Part shown: in pieces, positions 46,668 to 57,604 of the stretch
How the letters are laid out: each line of letters starts with the position of its first letter
How positions within the stretch are numbered: position 1 is the stretch's first letter
DNA from: Saxidomus purpurata
Lineage: Eukaryota; Mollusca; Bivalvia; Venerida; Veneridae
Length of the DNA: 64,000 nucleotides
Direction: 5' to 3'
Assembly: GCA_022818135.1 (NCBI GenBank)
Contig: JAFMSR010000003.1
Coordinates: 31,507,962-31,571,961 of the forward strand
The notes under the pieces: generated by a model
Told to the model about the DNA's origin: nothing
Seen by the model: only the letters and a program-made list of their open reading frames with translations
Database searches by the model: none
Translations under genes and position numbers: made by a program

Positions 46668-47578
46668 ACAGATATGTATAATTTTGTACACATTACAACT
46701 TGAAAGGTGTTTTTTCCTGCTCATCTACATTTGCTATTTTAATTTATTTGACCTCGTAAATTGTCCCCAATGGTTGAAAGGGCGAGGTTTCAATTTGTGT
46801 AGCTCGTCAAATTATAGGAAACAAATTTGTGCTTAGTGTATCGCTTTCTGACTGGCTTATTCTACAAATAAATACTCAGGAAATATTTGCCTGAATTATA
46901 CATGCATGCATTTTAGCACATACCAAATGGATCAGCTCTCTATGTTTCCGTTATGTTGTCTGTTTTTAGGGCTTTTTGCCCTTCAGCTATTGAACATACA
47001 TATTCCAGACCTTACCATCTGATGTGATAATGTTTCCAGGCTTCTGTCTGATGTAACTACTGAATCGTCTTGTATATATGAACAAGTAGTCCAGATGTGT
47101 TTCATACTAGGTCTGAAGTGCCGCATATGATTTCCAGACTTGTGTGTCCAACATGCTTTAATATGCTTATGTTATATGATTATGTACCGGTGCAATCCGG
47201 CATTTTTTACCAGTTTTAACAAAATATGAGCCTTAGCTAGTGCAGCTTTGTTTGTCATGTATTCCAGGTTAGTCCTGAAGTATTCTTTATGTCCAGGCTA
47301 TGTCCTGATGTGTTGCTTTTATAATATCTACAGTATACTGTATAGTATGTGTGCCAATATGTGGGTACAGTGTACACCTATGTATATATATCACGTTATT
47401 GCCTACACGAGTTCACTCCTTAAAGTGTACCATCATGGGCCTGGTATGGGGATAATACAACTTACACCATAGAGGTGGGCCATTATGGTATTTGTACATA
47501 ACTTTTCAGTTTGAACTATATAAGCAACAAACATTATCAAGTATACTATAACCAAAGGGGTCTAAAAGGAGCCATGCC

Positions 47579-47917
47579 ATGGCTACAAATAGTAAGTGCG
47601 ACTGCTGTCCCAGCAGTACACAGCCTAACTTACGGCAACAAAAGAAATCGAAACTGTCTAAAACACTGCATAAGAAGGCTGAAAAACAAAAATCTAAAAG
47701 CCTCTGCAACCATCATGATAAATCAAAAACTTCTCAACCTGTTGCGTCCACCTCGGGACAGTTGCATACCAGACATACGGGGGCATCTAAGTCGCTACCT
47801 CCAACATCAGCCAGACAGGCGGCTAAATCTCAACACCAGCCCCCAGCACCTCAGGAGCAAGACTCACCACCAATTTTGGATTTTTCAGACAGTTACTCCG
47901 AGTCTGATCAGGACTAG
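47579..47917 (+). CDS. unrecognised 112-aa Ser/Lys/Gln-rich ORF
   Basis: ATG in good context (GCCATGGCT). The N-terminus has a CDCC motif, the middle is Lys/Gln/Ser-rich and looks disordered, and the C-terminus is acidic (LDFSDSYSESDQD). Two polyadenylation signals (AATAAA at 47937-47942 and 47982-47987) follow the TAG at once, which supports a transcribed unit ending here. I recognise no domain. It could be a small regulatory or gag-like product of the element that contributed the SGNH frame, or an independent gene. Overlapping frame 47511-48011 is its shadow. Confidence 0.4.
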   Translation: MATNSKCDCCPSSTQPNLRQQKKSKLSKTLHKKAEKQKSKSLCNHHDKSKTSQPVASTSGQLHTRHTGASKSLPPTSARQAAKSQHQPPAPQEQDSPPILDFSDSYSESDQD

Positions 47918-47933
47918 TTTGGCAAAAATAAAC

Positions 47934-48040
47934 ATTGCCCATTTTCAACTCTATACATATTTTAGTTTTCATTTCCCCGAAAATAAACATTGCCCATTTT
48001 CAACTCTATAGTATTACATATTTTAGTTTTCATTTTCCCC
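47934..48040. repeat. tandem duplication of a polyA-signal segment
   Basis: AAAATAAACATTGCCCATTT...TTAGTTTTCATTT is present twice with a 45-bp offset; the second copy has a 6-7-bp insertion (GTATTA). Each copy carries AATAAA. Confidence 0.9.
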
Positions 48041-48239
48041 ATACAGAGTTACGCAGTGTCAGTCTGGAACACAACTACATAAAAGAGAAATATATGTAAA
48101 CACACATATCTAATATTGTATATACTATTCACAGAGATGAATCTCTGGGGAGGCAGGGGGGAGGGAGCTTCCCTTTCCAAAAGCTCTTGGACAGAAAACA
48201 GCTTTGCAGCTTTAAAAATAAATCTAAATTAATCTGAAG

Positions 48240-48665
48240 ATGCCAGATAGAGGGAAGGGCAGAAAAAGAACTACAACAAGCCAGGAAGACTGTAGTAAGA
48301 GAAGAAGAGACAAGGAGGACATTGACGTGCTGGATTAAGGCTCTGAAAGCAAAAGCAATAATGGTAATGTTGACAGTCCAATCAAACATTTTCATGATAG
48401 TTTTGGCAAAATTAATTTTTCAAAACCAGATAACACAAGCAATATCCAAAAAGATAATGAATAAGTAAGGTGTGGTGGGGAGGATATTGCAGCCCATATT
48501 CCCATGCAATTAAAGAATAAAATTCAAGAAGGGAGTTTCATCAATTAAGCTGCCCTATTGAAAGGCTCAAATGAGCTTACAGAAACACACGCTGGAGGCA
48601 CACTTTTCTTTTACCCCAAAAGCAGTATTGAAACAAGGCCTAGCTCATCTAGGCACTCTATTTAA
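48240..48665 (+). pseudogene. gag-like retroelement ORF relic
   Basis: From the ATG at 48240: MPDRGKGRKRTTTSQED with a basic KRRRDKEDIDVL stretch, stop, and then in the same frame DIAAHIPMQLKNKIQEGSFI (from 48483), stop, AALLKGSNELTE and a GGTLFFYPK segment. The PxxLKxKIxxGxFIxLxxLLK pattern is one I associate with ORF1/gag-type proteins of retroelements in marine invertebrates; the assignment is from pattern memory and tentative. Three in-frame stops mean it is inactive. Confidence 0.35.
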
Positions 48666-48785
48666 ACATTGAGGAGTTGACAGATGCCTTTTTGATTTAC
48701 ATGTCCATTGTCACAGACAATGACCAAAATATTGTGTCAAGAGCTTCTGAAGTACACGTCTGTCATAAGGGATGCAAGTAAAACG

Positions 48786-48965
48786 TCATTATGACACTAC
48801 TCCATTACATAAAGCCAAAACGTCATTATATAAAGGTATAATTTCATTGTATACAGGTAAAGCCTAATCATACAAAGGTAATATTCATTATGCCACAACC
48901 TCGAAATGTGAACTTCATTATATGCAGAAAATCTTCATTATTTAAAAGAAAAACCTCATTATATG
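48786..48965. repeat. degenerate short tandem repeat (TCATTATAT units)
   Basis: TCATTAT(A/G) recurs about eight times at 18-30-bp intervals (AACGTCATTA, TTTCATTGTA, CTTCATTATA, CCTCATTATA), separated by AAGG/AAAA linkers. Confidence 0.6.
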
Positions 48966-49068
48966 AAGTCATAATTTGCAGGTTTATTTAAAGCTAAACA
49001 TTTAACTGCCTTCTTGCAAACCATGAACAGATTGAGGAGGACTTTACTTTTATATTAACTCATGTGTG

Positions 49069-50240
49069 ATGGATGTGACAGGGAATGAAAAACTGAGTGA
49101 AAAAGAAGTATCAGAAGTGGAGAAAAGCACCAAAGATCAGGCAAATAGTGGAGAATGATTAGAGTGGCACAATCATAAAACAACTGCCTCAAACTTTGAG
49201 AAAGTCTCTAAATATGTAACTTCCTTATGTAAAATGTACAAATGCAAATACAAACAGTACGGACAGAAAAAGAAAACAAAGCACCTGTAAATTCTCTAAG
49301 ATCTGACCTGAAAACAGAAATAGAATCTCGTAAAAGCGTGAAGACAATGCAGCACGAGTTAAACGATAGGAACAAGAGCTGTCCCTCATAAGTGACGAAT
49401 GCCCCTGAAAGAGGTGTCTCACAGTCTGTGTCCACTCCATGTGATCAACAATAATTATTGTGCAATGTTATTCTAAAATCCTTCCATGCATGACAGAGTG
49501 ATCCTGCAAACAGTATTCCATTACTTTTAAACTCTAAGTGTAACCTTGACCTTTGAGGTGGTTCTTGCACGCAACACATTGTCTTGATGTGCTGAACATT
49601 TGGGCCAAGTTATTCTAAAATCAATCAATACATGACAAAGTTACAGTCCGGACACAAATGTGTGCAATATATACAGGATTCTATTACTTTCAAACTCTAA
49701 GTGTGACCTTGAACTTTGAGGTATGGCATGGGTCTTGCACTCAACACATCGTCTTGATGTGCTGAACATTTATGCGAAGTTATTTCAAAATCCTTCAATG
49801 CTTGACAAAGTTACAGTCGGGACATGAATGTGTGCATATATACAGAATTCTATTACTTTCAATCTCCAAGTGTGACCTTGACCTTTTCGGTAGGGACATG
49901 GGTCTTGCACGCGACATGTCATCTTGATGTGCTGAATGTTTGTGCCAAGTTATTTTAAAATCCTTTAAAACATGACAAAGTAACAGCCCAGACACGAAAA
50001 AATGTAAGGGCAGATGCACGGACAGACAGACAGGTTGTGCGATTTTATTATGCCACCCTTCAGGGACATAAAAAGAGTCTTCAAGAATGAAAGCATCAGG
50101 ATATCAATGAGAAGATAGAAGGAAAGTCATCATCAGTTAAAACAGTGCAACAATCGAGTGTTAAATTGGCTGCAAATGTAGAGAGAATAGATGACAAAAT
50201 GAATGGGATTTTCGCAAAAAAGCAAAGGACAACACAGTGA
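49069..50240 (+). pseudogene. possible LINE ORF1-like coiled-coil relic, split by a repeat
   Basis: Left part (49069-49370) has a frame with NSLRSDLKTEIESRKSVKTM and HELNDRN, a heptad-like, charged stretch. The right part (50075-50240) reads SSVKTVQQSSVKLAANVERI. These resemble the coiled coil of LINE ORF1 proteins. Between them is a complete dispersed repeat (49371-50071). Stops occur in both halves. The family call is tentative. Confidence 0.3.
49371..50071. repeat. AACAAGAGCTGTCC / GGGACATAAAA repeat (orientation 2)
   Basis: Starts AACAAGAGCTGTCCCTCATA and ends CCACCCTTCAGGGACATAAA. Four modules each contain AAGTGTGACCTTGA(A/C)CTTT-type and CTTGATGTGCTGAACATTT strings. It is the reverse complement of the element at 33321-34062. 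It interrupts a coiled-coil-like relic. Confidence 0.8.
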
Positions 50241-51099
50241 AATAAAACATACTGTAGGGATCTCCCACTCTCTGACACGGGGTATCAAAATCAAGTTATT
50301 TTACGAGTATGAGAACTGAATGGATATCTTGTAGAATCAATTTGGTGCTTTGCTAATCATTTTCTTTATATAAAGTAACAGTTTAAATAATGAAGTGAAC
50401 ATTTAATGGACACTTGCAGTTAACACGCCAACAATGGCAGATGTAGTAAGAAATGTTCTAAAGTTGGTGGGGTTAAGTTTTTTGGCAGAATTTTAAGCGG
50501 GAGAAAATTATGATGAAGAGAAATGTACAAAATGTATAAAAGACTAAGATATAAAGACAGCACGACAACAGTCAATCTTTGCAGTGTGCTAAATGATGTA
50601 TTTTGTGAAGATTCTTCAATCTATAATGATTTTAGAAGATGAAGTTCTGAATGAAGGGTTTTGTTGTGATGATCACACTCTTAAGACATTATGAACTGAA
50701 ATTCAAATGAAGGATTTTTGAGGACAATTCCACAAGTAGCAATAAAAACATTTTTGGACAGTGGTCCCTGCAATGTGCTTGTTTTTCAGACAACTATAAC
50801 AGTTCATCTGTTCTCTATTAAGAATGAGTAGACCTTGGTGTAGGGGTTTGTAGAACAGTGAAGCCAGAAAGACAATAGCCTGACAACTTGAAGGCCATGT
50901 CCTAAAAATAAAATGAATGTATGGAATCTAGGTGGATCTTCATAATATTATCTTTTTATAGAGGACCCACTTCATGTGTACGCACGAACAGGCAGACAAA
51001 TTGACTCCAGTGCAACTCAAAACTAGACTTATCACTAAATATAATTAATACCCCGAAAGCTTTATCAACTAAAGAAGTTAGTAGTAACAAGATACCTTG
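50241..51099. other. no gene seen
   Basis: Strings AGTCAATCTTTGCAGTGTGC, TAAATGATGTATTTTGTGAA and ATTCTTCAA near 50571-50617 are nearly repeated at 52925-52970, so this belongs to repeated sequence. No coding signal. Confidence 0.4.
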
Positions 51100-51555
51100 C
51101 AAAAAAAAACTGCCAATAACTCTGTAATTTGTCAAGATAGAGTTGTGGTTCTTGTACACTGCAGTATGAAGTTGTACAAGGAAAAGTAACAAAGGGCAAT
51201 AAATCTGTTATAAGTCTAGATGGAGTTATGGTTCTTGTGTACTGCACTTCCTCTCAATGTGCTTGACCATTGTATGAAGTTGTATTGAATTCCAACCAGT
51301 AGTTTTCAAGTTATGATCCGAACAAGGAAAAGTAACAAAGGGCAATAACTCTGTAATTAGTCTAGATGGAGTTATGGTAATTGTGCACTGCACTTCCTCT
51401 CAATGTGCTTAACCATTGTATGAGATTGTACTGAATTCCAACCAGCAGTTTTAAAGTTATGCTCTGGACAGGAAAATGCAACCGACAGACTGACCGACTA
51501 ACCAACCACCGGGTGACTCCAATATAACCCCCAAACTTCATTTTGGGGGTATAAT
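51100..51555. repeat. dispersed repeat with about 155-bp tandem units and end hairpin
   Basis: GAAAAGTAACAAAGGGCAAT recurs at 51180 and 51335 followed by TAGTCTAGATGGAGTTATGG, with a shortened unit near 51125. The right end is a hairpin, CCCCCAAACTTCATTTTGGGGG (split here: CCCCCAAA at 51530 and TTTTGGGGG at 51541). Just before it is the AC(C/A)GACAGACTGACCGAC string. Confidence 0.75.
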
Positions 51556-51819
51556 AAACTTCATTTATGAAGGTTTAATGACTAAATTTAAAGTAATAAT
51601 CAAAATAATACATCAAAATATTAATTAAAATTATAAATCAACTATAACTTTGCGGTCAACCCTCTTTATGGTAATGAGAGAAGTACAATAAACCAAGATA
51701 TGAAAACAGCAAGAAAACAGTAAATCTATGAGTAAGAAAAGTTTGGAAAGTTGGTGGGTTTAAGTTCTCTGTGGCAGCTTTTTGAGAGGGATTATATTAT
51801 GGTGAACTACAAAATGTAT

Positions 51820-52790
51820 ACAAGAGGGCCAAGATGGCCCTATATGGCTCATCTGGCTACAATAAAAGATAATCAATAGCAGAAAAGGTCAATTTCAAGC
51901 TCATGATTTTCCTCTAAATAAGCCTATGTTAAATTAACAGACTCCTGGGCAGGGTAAATTTTGACCCGGGGGTTATAATTTGAACAATCTTGGTAAAGTC
52001 CACTAGAAAATGCATCATGTTTAATATCTAAACTTTAGAGCTTGTGTTTTAAGAGATTTTTTAAATTGTTTCTACGTAAGCCTATATAAAAACAAGTGAT
52101 CCTAGAATGGGGTCAATTTCAACCCAGAGGCTAAATAAGCCTATGTAATATCAAGAGACCCCCAATCAAGGTCAACTTTGACCCGGGGGTCATGATTTGA
52201 ACAATCTTGGTAGAGGGTCACCAGGTAATGCCACACGCTAAATATCTAAGCTCTAGGCCTTGTGGTTTCAAGGAAGATTTTTTCAATTTTTCCTGGGGTC
52301 AATCTTAACCCAGGGGTCACAGCTTAAACAATCTTAGTAGAGGTCCACTTGGTAATGCCACATGCTAAATATCTCAGCTCTAGGCCTTGTGGTTTCAGAG
52401 AAGATTTTTTCCTACATAAGCCTATATAAGAACAAGTGACCCATGCCAGGGGTCAATTTTGACCCAGGTCTCATAATTTGAACAATCTTGGTAGAGGTCC
52501 AGTAGGTTATGCCACACGCTAAATATCTCAGCTCTAGGCCTTGTGATTTCAGTGAAGAAGATTGTTAAAGTTTTTCCTTTCTGTTACCATAGCAACCAGA
52601 GTTCTGCATGGAATGGAATTATTTGAGCAACTATGAAAGGGCTTCATGCCAGGAACATCCCTACCAAGTTGTATCATCATTGGCCTATGTTTTAGAGGAG
52701 ATATCGTTTGAAGGAAAACATTAACAGTCGCCGGATATAATGCGATCCTAATAACTCACTCTGGTACTTTGTGCCAGGTGAGCTAAAAAG
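51820..52790 (+). repeat. AACAAGAGGGCC repeat family, copy 4 (intact)
   Basis: Left end ACAAGAGGGCCAAGATGGCC, then CTATATGGCTCATCTGGC. Right end AATAACTCACTCTGGTACTT, then GTGCCAGGTGAGCTAAAAA. The core repeats a 130-150-bp module (CAATCTTGGTAGAGGTCCA, GCCACACGCTAAATATCT, AGCTCTAGGCCTTGTG) four times. The core modules differ from those of copy 1, although the ends match. Confidence 0.85.
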
Positions 52791-53501
52791 ACAAAGATAT
52801 GAAAACAGCAAGAAAGCACTCATTCTTTGCAGTTGGCTAAAATTATAAATAATTTAAAGTAAACCCACTTTTTGGTAATGAGCGAAGTACAAAAAACCAA
52901 GATATGAAGACAGCAAGGAAACAGTCAATCTTTGCAGTGTGCTAAATGGTGTATTTTGTGAAGATTCTTCAACCTATAAAGAGTTAAGAAGATGGAAGTT
53001 CTGAATGGAGGGTTTTGGTGGGATGAAAAACTTAACAAAAGATATTTTAGGATAACTACACACAATTATTAATTATAGAAACAAAATAATTTTTCTGACA
53101 GTGGTTGCTGAAATAACATGTGGATACAGAAGGCCACAGTTTTCAAAGACAACTTTAACACTTCATCTGTTCCCTATAAAGAATAAAAACACCTTGGTGT
53201 AGGGTTTTGTGGAATATTTAAGCAAGAAAGACAACAATTGCTTTACAACCTGAAGCCCAATGTACTCTAAATGAGACAAGAGCATCAGTAACACCGATAA
53301 TTGTTCCCTAAAGCCTGCATTTTTTTTTAAGAACAAACAAGTCATGTTCTTGCAAATGAAAACTTTCAAATTGAATTCACTTATCTAATGAATATGCTTA
53401 AGCATATTCTATTATAATAGTGGTTAGGTCACTGTTGATTACTAGCCATTATCTGAATTTATATATTCGATAATCTGATTTAAATCAATTTTATTTTCAT
53501 A
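52791..53501. other. repeat-derived, no gene
   Basis: 52855-53240 resembles 50520-50900 (TTTGCAGTGTGCTAAATG, GAAGATTCTTCAA, CCTTGGTGTAGG), so the two flank the repeats between them as copies of one sequence. Confidence 0.5.
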
Positions 53502-53954
53502 ATGTATCGAGTAAACCAGAAGTGCTCTTCAAGTGAAAAACGTCTTCAGGGCGCAGGTCTCGCTACTTCCTTTTCCGGTACATCCGAAAAGATCAACAAA
53601 ACATTAATTCAACAAATTTTATCTACGCAAATCTGTAATTTAAGAATGCTTTCTTCACAAAAGAAGAACACAACAAGTGCTAAAGGCCTGGGCATACGTA
53701 GACGGGATGGGCAATTCATCGATTTTTGCCTTTTATTGAAATCCACGAGTGAACAATGTCAGTATGCCGCCAACGAGACCCCAGGTGAATTTGTTGTAAA
53801 GATTGTTGAAAAAGAAATATTCTTGTTGCTTCTTTGCTATATTGGTAGCAGTCCAAATAACATGGACGTGCGTAAAGCTGGTGTGGCAGTGAGGGTCCCC
53901 CCTCAATGCACACAAGCTCTTGATGATCAGTTTATGTCTGCAATATTAGTGTGA
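53502..53954 (+). CDS. unrecognised 150-codon ORF
   Basis: An ATG-initiated frame with mixed, protein-like composition: a Ser/Lys/Gln-rich first half and then GLGIRRRDGQFIDFCLLLKS and a hydrophobic segment (IFLLLLCYIGS). No family recognised, no flanking splice signals judged convincing. It lies between repeats and may be an exon of a transposon protein or chance. Confidence 0.3.
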   Translation: MYRVNQKCSSSEKRLQGAGLATSFSGTSEKINKTLIQQILSTQICNLRMLSSQKKNTTSAKGLGIRRRDGQFIDFCLLLKSTSEQCQYAANETPGEFVVKIVEKEIFLLLLCYIGSSPNNMDVRKAGVAVRVPPQCTQALDDQFMSAILV

Positions 53955-55188
53955 CCAGTCTTTGTCTGCCACCAATGACTGAAGCAAACAAGCTTTGTAT
54001 ATCCTTAATAAAGTTATTCGCGTATGTAGTTAAGTTAACTTAATATTGTATTTAATGTATCATCGCATTGTCTGAAAGGTCAAAGGTTCGTATTATGAGA
54101 AAGATTTCTGATTCTGATGGAGGATAAGAGTTTATAAATGGTACTGTTGAAACGGGTATTGAAATAACAACTCAAATTGACGAAGTTGTTAGGTCCATTC
54201 TGATCCAGGGTGCTGGAAATAATGGAAATGTTTTCTTATAGGAGAACAGAGTAAAGTTTGAACAATAATCATTTTTTTTAAAATTCTTTTTTAAGATCAG
54301 CAGAGGAGAGCGGATCCAACCCAGGATGATTGCAGTGAGACTAATTATAGATCTAATTATTTTCTTGATTTCAATGAAATAATACAGGCATCGCAAAAAG
54401 GTTGGTCAAAAATGTTAAAGCATTAATTACATTATGTTCTGTACAGAACATTATGATATTCCTCCATACATTATACATGTAAGTATGAAGAGAATATCTG
54501 TATCCGACTGCAAACAATTTTTGATCTGTTCATATTATCCCTTTTATCATTATAGACAGAAATTGCTAAAATGGAAGTAGAAGAGTTGAGATAGATTTGT
54601 CTCAAGATGACCATAGCACAGTCAGGACTTGTGTTTGATATATTGCATCCTGCATTCCATCAACCCAGAGACTACCATTCACCATCTTGTACCAACCTGT
54701 CAGATTGGTGTGTGTGCGTGTTTAAAGTGTAGTGAAATGTCTTCAGATGTTGAAAAGTTTTTGTTGTGGGAAGGCTGAATGCATAACATTTGTGCCAGCA
54801 AGTTTGTTTTTGTTATACATTTAGTGCATCCATTTTACACAAATTATCATTTATAATTCATTGTTATTGTTATTGTTAAGAACTATTTTAGTAATGTGTA
54901 TAGACTTGTTTTCGTTTCAATTATATTCTATAGCTGTTATGCTGCCTTCACTGTTCCTGTGAATTCAGTGTGACTATTCTATTTATTATATTCATTTTTT
55001 TTCTTATTTGACTTTGTTCCAAGAACTGGAAAAATACATTTAGTCTTCAAGTGTATCATGGTCAACTGCGGATAAAAATGCTTTTTTAACATGTATATGT
55101 AAAGGAAATTACAAAGCATTACAAATCCATATAGTAAATCTTTATTATCAACACAAACTGTTCATTACTATAATTTCAGGACAGGCAT
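53955..55188. other. no gene seen
   Basis: AT-rich; a minus-strand frame at 54172-54396 has no signature. Confidence 0.4.
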
Positions 55189-55500
55189 ATGGATTTTTCC
55201 CCAGATAGGTTGTGGTTCTCGATGAGAAAGAACTTGCCACTGGCAGAATATTTAGAAGGGATGTCCTTGTTTTGGGTGAGGGAGGCGACAGAAACAAGGC
55301 CAATCACAATCAAGGGTACAGACAGTATATCATGTGGCAAGGAAAACTTGGGGACAGCGTTTGGATGGTTGTGCCATCATGAGCTGTTTGGGCAATCAGA
55401 GACAAATATCCTGACCCATTTGTACAAAACACAGGGTTCATGCCTTCTTGATTTGACTTGTGTCATCTCTGATTGTAAGCTGTTAAATGTGACAAAGTAG
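55189..55500 (+). CDS. unrecognised 103-codon ORF, possible exon
   Basis: Preceded by a good acceptor (CTATAATTTCAG at 55169-55180), open to a TAG at 55498-55500. Contains a Trp/Cys/His-containing centre (GTAFGWLCHHELFGQSETN). The mixed composition is protein-like, but I recognise no domain and downstream frames break quickly. Most likely a relic exon of a mobile element. Confidence 0.3.
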   Translation: MDFSPDRLWFSMRKNLPLAEYLEGMSLFWVREATETRPITIKGTDSISCGKENLGTAFGWLCHHELFGQSETNILTHLYKTQGSCLLDLTCVISDCKLLNVTK

Positions 55501-56207
55501 TTCATATGTACTGATTTGTTCAAATATGCTTTCATACATTGAATCTTGCATTTACAGGGAACAGATCTGTGTAGCACCAATAGCACAGGATATGTTGTTT
55601 GACTTTTACTAGCTACACAGCAGAGAAGTTCTTGACAGGAGAAAAGGCTTTCTCAACTTTGATGAGGAATAGATAAGCTTAAATGTTGATCAAGCTTGTG
55701 GTCAGCTGCTTGTAGCAAAAGTCACTGTCAGCAAGGGAAGTAATGAATGAATACATGGTGTTTTATGGCTCATCGACTTCCAAGGTAATATATCGCGCAT
55801 TAAAACCATGTACAAGAAAGCATGAAACAATAAAAGCCACACTGATTTAGTTTCAAGAAATTATAGCTAAGAAGGAAGTATCAAGGTTCATATAAAATGT
55901 TGGGGTGTGAAATAAACACATCTGCATATTTGATGTTTCCCCTTGAAGGATAAAGATCAAGACAGTTATGTGGCCAATCTAGTGTCCAAGATCCAGAGAG
56001 CTCATGAAACTTCAAGGAGCAACTGGAAAACTTCCCTCAAAAGGAATTACTGTCTAAGAGTGCTATCAAGAGCATAAACTAGGAAGAAACCTTCCAAAGA
56101 TGTTTCCTAGGACAGTACCATGATAAAAAATAATAGCCTACACTGTCTGTAATTGAAGAACTCCAGAACAAAAGAGCGTACAAGCAAACTTTAAATACAA
56201 CCATTGT
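55501..56207. other. no gene seen
   Basis: A broken continuation of the frame above may run to about 55670, but stops are frequent. Nothing else supported. Confidence 0.35.
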
Positions 56208-56577
56208 AACCTAGCAACGATTATGTGTCCAACTCAAGCACCGAATTTCAAACAAGTAGCTGCCAGGTCATAATTTGAACAATCTTCATAGAAGTCAGCT
56301 AAGCAATGCTACATGCCAAATATCTAAGCTCTACGCCTTATAGTTAAAGAAGATTTTTAAGTTTTTCCCTTCCTTTGCCATGGCAATTGGTTCTACATGG
56401 AATGGAATAATTTGAACACCTTTGACAGAGCTTCATGCAAGGAACATCTCTGCCAAGTTTCATCTACATTGGGCAAACAGTTTCAGAGATGGCATTTACA
56501 GGAAATTGTGAATAGAGGTACAGTAGATGGTGAGTGATCCGAATTGCTCACCCTGGCACACAATGCCAGGTGAGCAA
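56208..56577 (+). repeat. AACAAGAGGGCC repeat family, copy 5 (left-truncated)
   Basis: Keeps the module CAATCTTCATAGAAGTCAGC, AAATATCTAAGCTCTACGCC, the CCATGGCAATTGG and GGAATGGAATAATTTGAACA stretch shared with copy 4, and the right end ATTGCTCACCCTGGCACACA, then ATGCCAGGTGAGC. The left terminus is missing. Confidence 0.75.
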
Positions 56578-57604
56578 ATAAGCAATAAAGTATTAGTGTG
56601 TTAACATGGTTGCAAGTTATTGAGCTAAAAAATACACTAAATAGGTGTCCCTGTTACGTTGTATCATTCACTCATTGTAAATGTATTTATTAAACCTTTT
56701 TTTCCTTATTTGGAATATGATCTATTTGACACTTTTTGGCTCAAGATGAGATTTTATAAACCACAATCTACAATGAAATATTTCTAATTACAAGTAATTA
56801 TAGTCTTAATCAGTTTGAAAGATACAGCATTCTTACTGTACATTTTTATTTACTTAAATATTTTGAAAAAAAGGCTAAAATATTTCGACACTGAGCTGCA
56901 TGTTTCAGGTGAAATTTGGAACAGAGTTAAGTCTTTCCACTTTTCAAGGCAAGAAAACCTCAAGTTCTCACTGTACCATGATTTAATATTTTCAATTCTT
57001 TTTTCAACAATTTCCTAGGTTTGTAATATTTGCCTGCTACAATCCACCAAACCTCCAAAGACCTTTATGAAGTTTTGCTATTAGAATTAAATAAATCAGT
57101 TTCCACATACATAAGGAAATTAAACCTTACTGACTTTAATATGTGTAACAACTAAAAAGTTTTTCATGCTTTTCACCAGGTCCAGATATTCAGATTGCAA
57201 AATTAACATACATTTTTCAAGGTTACATTTTGACATTTTTGGACTGGACGATGGCAAGGAATAAGGTGTGCAAAATCTGAATTACTGGAAACCTTAAAAA
57301 TCTTTCTTCACTGTCATCAGATAAACCTAAATCACAAAAACTGTGCTTGGCATTTATCAAAAGTCAAACGAGCTTTAAAAATTAAAACCATAAAAAAACT
57401 TAGAAATATAAACATTAAAAAATATTTATATAACAAATAACATTGGTCTATATACATCTTTCTTTGCATGACAACCCTGTAGATAGATGTGTGCAATCAT
57501 GATCATAATAGTGGAATAAATATGATGTGATCCTTCTCCCTGGACTGTAACTATGGACTGGTTCTAGTATCACAGAATCACTGAACTTCCGCAAGTGTCT
57601 TCCA
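56578..57604. other. YRDC 3' flank, no gene seen
   Basis: Would hold the YRDC 3' UTR on the minus strand; a weak ATTAAA lies near 57132-57137 on that strand. The plus-strand frame at 56815-57018 has no domain. Confidence 0.4.

Noticed and set aside
47511..48011. 166-codon frame overlapping the 112-codon ORF
   Set aside because: Out-of-frame shadow that runs into the tandem polyA-signal duplication; the 47579 frame has the better start and is followed by AATAAA.
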